Below, in pieces: positions 60,799 to 64,000 of a stretch of DNA of 64,000 nucleotides. Position 1 is the first letter of the stretch. Each line of letters begins with the position of its first letter. The DNA comes from 'Nostoc azollae' 0708 (GTDB lineage: Bacteria; Cyanobacteriota; Cyanobacteriia; Cyanobacteriales; Nostocaceae): NCBI RefSeq assembly GCF_000196515.1, contig NC_014248.1, positions 2,093,501 through 2,157,500 on the forward strand, read 5' to 3'. The notes below the pieces were generated by a model that saw only the letters and a program-made list of their open reading frames with translations, had not been told where the DNA came from and made no database searches. The position numbers were made by a program, and so were the translations under genes.

Positions 60799-61983
60799 GT
60801 GACTAATCTGTTAGCTTTACAATCCCTAAAACAAGGTCACTGGTTCAAGTTGATTTGTGGAGCCAGTTTCCAACATCTACCTGCAGTTAGAAGTTTAACC
60901 TTAGCCTACACTTTGGCGGGTGCTGACTGCATAGACGTGGCAGCTGATCCGGCGGTAGTTGTAGCCACTCAAGCCGGTTTACAAGCAGCTAAGGATCTGG
61001 CTAGGGAAGCTCAAAAGCAAGGCTTTGGTTTTAAAGGTGATTTGCCTTTACTCATGGTCAGCCTCAACGACGGAGAAGATCCGCATTTTAGAAAAGCAGA
61101 ATTTAATGCTAGTAGTTGTCCGGTAGATTGCCCTAGACCCTGTGAAAAAATTTGTCCAGCACAAGCTATTGTGTTTAACAATATAAAAGATAGCTTTTCA
61201 GGAATTATTGCTGAAAAATGTTATGGCTGCGGTCGTTGCATTCCAGTTTGTCCTTATGAGATGATAAATACAACATCTTATATATCAACTCCGGAAGCTA
61301 TAGCACCATTGATCATGTCAAAGGGAATAGATGCCATAGAAATTCATACAAAAGTAGGGCGTTTGGCAGAATTCCAGCGTTTGTGGGTAGCGATCGCTCC
61401 TTGGGCAGATAAATTAAAGTTAATAGCTATCAGCTGTAACGATGGTAAAGGGCTGATTGATTATCTCCAAGCAATTTATGACCTGATCATCCCCCATCCC
61501 GAAATTCTAATTTGGCAAACAGACGGGCGCTCTATGAGTGGTGATATCGGCAATGGCACTACTATAGCAGGAATCAAACTAGGGCAAAAAGTTTTGGCAG
61601 CAAATCTACCAGGATATGTGCAGTTAGCAGGGGGTACTAATAGCTACACTGTTCCTAAATTAAAGTCCATTGGATTGCTGAAAGAGTCAGGGGAGCATGG
61701 AGCGGGGGGTAGGGAGCAGCGGGCAGGGAGTAGCCAACAGGGAGCAGCCGACAAGGGGGAAAATACCTCTCCTCTCCAACGCCAGTCGCCTGCCTTTATC
61801 TCCGGTGTTGCTTACGGTAGCTATGCCCGTGTATTGCTGTCACCGATTCTTGAACAGTTAGAAAATAAAGAGGTAATTACCACCAGTGTTAAAGCAAATC
61901 TACGCCTCGAAGATGAACCAGAACTACTATGGCAAGCTGTGAAACTTGCTCATTCTCTCGTTTCCCAGATTAAGTCACAGTAA
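60799..61983 (+). CDS. ldpA: LdpA, Fe-S protein of circadian clock input
   Basis: A 394-residue protein from GTG at 60799. Two ferredoxin-like clusters: CPVDCPRPCEKICPAQAI (about residues 108-125) and KCYGCGRCIPVCPYEM (about 140-155). The N-terminal barrel-like part (LKQGHWFKLICGASFQHLPA, LAGADCIDVAADPAVVVATQ) fits LdpA. In Synechococcus LdpA senses cellular redox state and adjusts circadian period by affecting clock proteins. A 35-residue insert near residue 300 (EHGAGGREQRAGSSQQGAAD) is encoded by GGGAGCAG/GGGAGTAG-type repeats, so an intergenic repeat seems to have entered the gene without breaking the frame. It ends 59 bp before the Ycf45-type gene. Confidence 0.9.
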   Translation: MTNLLALQSLKQGHWFKLICGASFQHLPAVRSLTLAYTLAGADCIDVAADPAVVVATQAGLQAAKDLAREAQKQGFGFKGDLPLLMVSLNDGEDPHFRKAEFNASSCPVDCPRPCEKICPAQAIVFNNIKDSFSGIIAEKCYGCGRCIPVCPYEMINTTSYISTPEAIAPLIMSKGIDAIEIHTKVGRLAEFQRLWVAIAPWADKLKLIAISCNDGKGLIDYLQAIYDLIIPHPEILIWQTDGRSMSGDIGNGTTIAGIKLGQKVLAANLPGYVQLAGGTNSYTVPKLKSIGLLKESGEHGAGGREQRAGSSQQGAADKGENTSPLQRQSPAFISGVAYGSYARVLLSPILEQLENKEVITTSVKANLRLEDEPELLWQAVKLAHSLVSQIKSQ

Positions 61984-62042
61984 GAGCGTTCATTGCTCAT
62001 TTGTTATCTCTCACAACGTCACCATCTCTCACCATAGAAAGC

Positions 62043-63782
62043 ATGACGATTACAGACGATCTCCAAAAGTTACTGGACATTTTGCCCCAAGACCTGCGGC
62101 AAGAACTAGAAAATCATCCCAAAAGAGATTATCTAGTGGAAGTGGTCTTGGACTTAGGTCGTCGCCCAGAAGCTCGGTTTCCCCATGCAGCTGAGTATCT
62201 GAGCGAAACCCCCGTCACTCAAGCACAAATAGATGATTGCATTCAACGAGTCGGAACCTTTGGTGGAGATAATCGGGCAGGAATTGAGCAAACTTTACAT
62301 CGCATCAGTGCTATCCGTAACCGCACAGGCAAAATTATTGGTTTAACTTGTCGTGTCGGCCGGGCGGTATTTGGCACAATTGGCATGATCCGCGATTTGG
62401 TAGAAACCGGCAAATCCATTCTCATGTTAGGTTGTCCTGGTGTGGGTAAAACCACTGCTTTACGGGAAATTGCCCGTGTATTGGCAGATGATTTAAATAA
62501 ACGAGTGGTAATTATTGACACCTCTAATGAAATCGCTGGTGATGGTGATATAGCTCACTCTGCCATTGGCCGCGCTCGCCGGATGCAAGTAGCAAAGCCA
62601 GAATTACAACATCAAGTGATGATTGAGGCAGTGGAAAACCATATGCCGGAGGTGATTGTCATTGATGAAATCGGCACAGAACTGGAAGCTTTAGCAGCCC
62701 GTACAATTGCAGAGAGAGGTGTACAATTAGTTGGTACTGCTCACGGAAACCAAATTGAAAACCTCATCAAAAATCCCACGCTGTCTGATTTGGTGGGGGG
62801 TATTCAAGCAGTGACGCTGGGAGATGACGAAGCGAGACGACGCGGTTCACAGAAGACCGTTTTGGAACGTAAAGCTCCACCTACCTTTGAGATTGCTGTG
62901 GAAATGATGGAACGGCAACGCTGGGTAGTGCATGAAAGCGTAGCTGATACAGTGGATACTCTGTTAAGAGGTCGTCAAGCTAACCCACAAACACGAAGTA
63001 TGGATGAAAATGGCAAAGTGGCGATTACCAGACAATTATCTGTGGTTCAGGGTCGTGGAGGTAACTTAGCTAGTGAGGAAGAATCTTTACCGGCTGTGAA
63101 GCAGGTTAATGGCTGGCGTAGTTCTGGTCAGATGGTGGCTCTACCACCTTTATCTATAGAACGGGAACGGGTGACAGGACGCAGTGAGTTTGACCGCTTG
63201 CTGGATGAGTCTTTCAATTATTCTTCTGACAGTATTGATTTTAGTCATACTAAATCAGCCGGTCCAAACGGGGAAGATTTACCTTTGCATATTTACCCAT
63301 ATGGGGTGAGTCGTCACCAACTGGAACAGGTGATTAGTGTGTTAACTTTGCCTGTTGTATTGACAAAAGACATAGATAGTGGTGATGCAATTTTGGCGTT
63401 GCGATCGCACGTGAAAAACCACGCTAAATTAAAGCAAATAGCCAAGGCTCGTCATTTACCAATTCATGTGATTAAGTCTAGCACCATACCCCAAATTACT
63501 CGCGGTTTGCGGCGGTTGCTGAATATTGATGATCCAGAAATCGGTGATGACCGAGAATTACAACTATTACTCCATAGTGGGAGTGATGACGAAATAGACG
63601 CTTTGGAAGAAGCCAGACTTGCAGTTGAGCAAATTGTCATTCCTAAAGGTCAACCTGTGGAGTTATTACCCCGTTCTCCGCAAGTAAGAAGAATGCAGCA
63701 TGAGTTGGTAGAACATTATAGGCTCAAGTCCAATAGTTTTGGGGAAGAACCAAACCGACGGTTAAGAATTTATCCGGCATAA
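62043..63782 (+). CDS. Ycf45/R3H-type AAA ATPase
   Basis: A 579-residue protein taking ATG at 62043 (MTITDDLQKLLDILPQDLRQ), the usual family start; an earlier ATG at 62001 only adds 14 poorly conserved residues. Walker A is ILMLGCPGVGKTTALREIAR (about residues 138-157). Walker B is MPEVIVIDEIGTELEALAAR. The ATPase resembles SpoIIIAA-type proteins. The C-terminal part includes a nucleic-acid-binding R3H-like region (around KNHAKLKQIAKARHLPIHVI and LRRLL). Homologues occur in all cyanobacteria and in some plastids as Ycf45; the role is not settled. It is probably co-transcribed with ldpA. Confidence 0.85.
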   Translation: MTITDDLQKLLDILPQDLRQELENHPKRDYLVEVVLDLGRRPEARFPHAAEYLSETPVTQAQIDDCIQRVGTFGGDNRAGIEQTLHRISAIRNRTGKIIGLTCRVGRAVFGTIGMIRDLVETGKSILMLGCPGVGKTTALREIARVLADDLNKRVVIIDTSNEIAGDGDIAHSAIGRARRMQVAKPELQHQVMIEAVENHMPEVIVIDEIGTELEALAARTIAERGVQLVGTAHGNQIENLIKNPTLSDLVGGIQAVTLGDDEARRRGSQKTVLERKAPPTFEIAVEMMERQRWVVHESVADTVDTLLRGRQANPQTRSMDENGKVAITRQLSVVQGRGGNLASEEESLPAVKQVNGWRSSGQMVALPPLSIERERVTGRSEFDRLLDESFNYSSDSIDFSHTKSAGPNGEDLPLHIYPYGVSRHQLEQVISVLTLPVVLTKDIDSGDAILALRSHVKNHAKLKQIAKARHLPIHVIKSSTIPQITRGLRRLLNIDDPEIGDDRELQLLLHSGSDDEIDALEEARLAVEQIVIPKGQPVELLPRSPQVRRMQHELVEHYRLKSNSFGEEPNRRLRIYPA

Positions 63783-63888
63783 CTCTGGGTCGGTTATCAG
63801 TTATTAAGTGGGAAAAGGCAAAAGGCAACAGGCAACAGGCAGGAAGTAATAGGTTATTCTCCCCCTCCCTCCCCTGCCTCCCCACACC

Positions 63889-64000
63889 TTACCCCCTACC
63901 CCCTTTTTTCTGACTGTCTACCACCTTTAATAAACTTCGCAACATAAAATAAGCAGAGGTACCCCCTGGATCTTGATGTCCCACACTGCGGTCGCCTAAA
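63889..64000 (-). CDS. 3' end of an unidentified gene at the right edge
   Basis: The minus-strand frame entering at 63999 reads LGDRSVGHQDPGGTSAYFML, RSLLKVVDSQKKGGRG and stops at 63889. The composition looks coding until about KVVDS, after which the tail is translated from a CCCCCTACC repeat. I do not recognise the protein from this fragment. 63783-63888 between the two genes holds GGCAACAGGCAACAGGCA-type heptad repeats. Confidence 0.4.
   Translation of the reverse strand, partial: LGDRSVGHQDPGGTSAYFMLRSLLKVVDSQKKGGRG

Overview
The window looks like the chromosome of a filamentous, heterocyst-type cyanobacterium (Nostocales). The evidence is HIP1 palindromes (GCGATCGC, for example near 12786, 13312, 28912, 31867, 47251, 61390 and 63400), heptanucleotide STRR repeats between genes, and cyanobacterial genes such as ftn2/ARC6, ldpA, a PedR-like LuxR regulator, a Ycf45-type ATPase and a DUF1825 protein. 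The density of broken genes and decayed insertion sequences recalls an eroding symbiont or bloom-former genome ('Nostoc azollae'-like). That species guess is inference; I ran no search.

Layout. 1-827: 3'-truncated leucyl aminopeptidase. 1233-2083: decayed CHAT/TPR gene. 2084-8800: an insertion-sequence graveyard. One element (2198-6710) is split by two others (2383-3542 and 4377-6581), each with target duplications that let the host transposase frame be rejoined; an IS630 remnant and an IS1634-like remnant follow. 8996-14234: YciI-like protein, small membrane protein, nucleotidyltransferase/mutase-like fusion and a PfkB sugar kinase. 14729-15004: PedR-like regulator. 15264-16754: decayed IS66. 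16885-22057: DUF6391-like protein, glycosyltransferase, Rho_N/DUF4912 protein and phosphodiester-glycosidase-like lipoprotein. 22180-23560: decayed IS701-type element ending about 50 bp before rsmH. 23612-29787: rsmH, ABC ATPase, membrane protein, B12-radical SAM enzyme and UbiD. 29827-31220: TauD-type dioxygenase broken by a stop, with a deleted IS next to its start. 31382-35485: two-gene unit of unknown function, then dnaK and hspA.

36001-42340 is a second decayed region. A type II thioesterase is split by an IS66 copy and a MITE, and the IS66 copy carries a second copy of the same MITE. Transporter, kinase, vWA and companion-gene remnants and two decayed tRNA genes follow, next to an apparently intact tRNA-Lys. 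42704-49481 is housekeeping: mutarotase-like protein, pdhA, ftn2 and argS. 50289-52613 is a WD40 protein with an unrecognised N-terminal half. 52672-54060 holds a LysR remnant abutting a deleted IS. 54395-63782 is again intact: DUF1825, class A PBP, tyrS, pyrF (its start codon emerges from a 230-bp heptad repeat), two small secreted or anchored proteins, ldpA and a Ycf45/R3H ATPase. A gene fragment runs off the right edge.

The intact genes are mainly core metabolism, translation, cell wall and division, stress and redox or clock sensing. I did not find a convincing complete new system. The most informative content is the reconstructable transposon history, a short mobile family with AGACCT-type ends and 3-bp ANT target duplications, the degenerate mutase half of the nucleotidyltransferase fusion, the tRNA-array remnant, and the uncharacterised 31382/32391 pair and WD40 protein.
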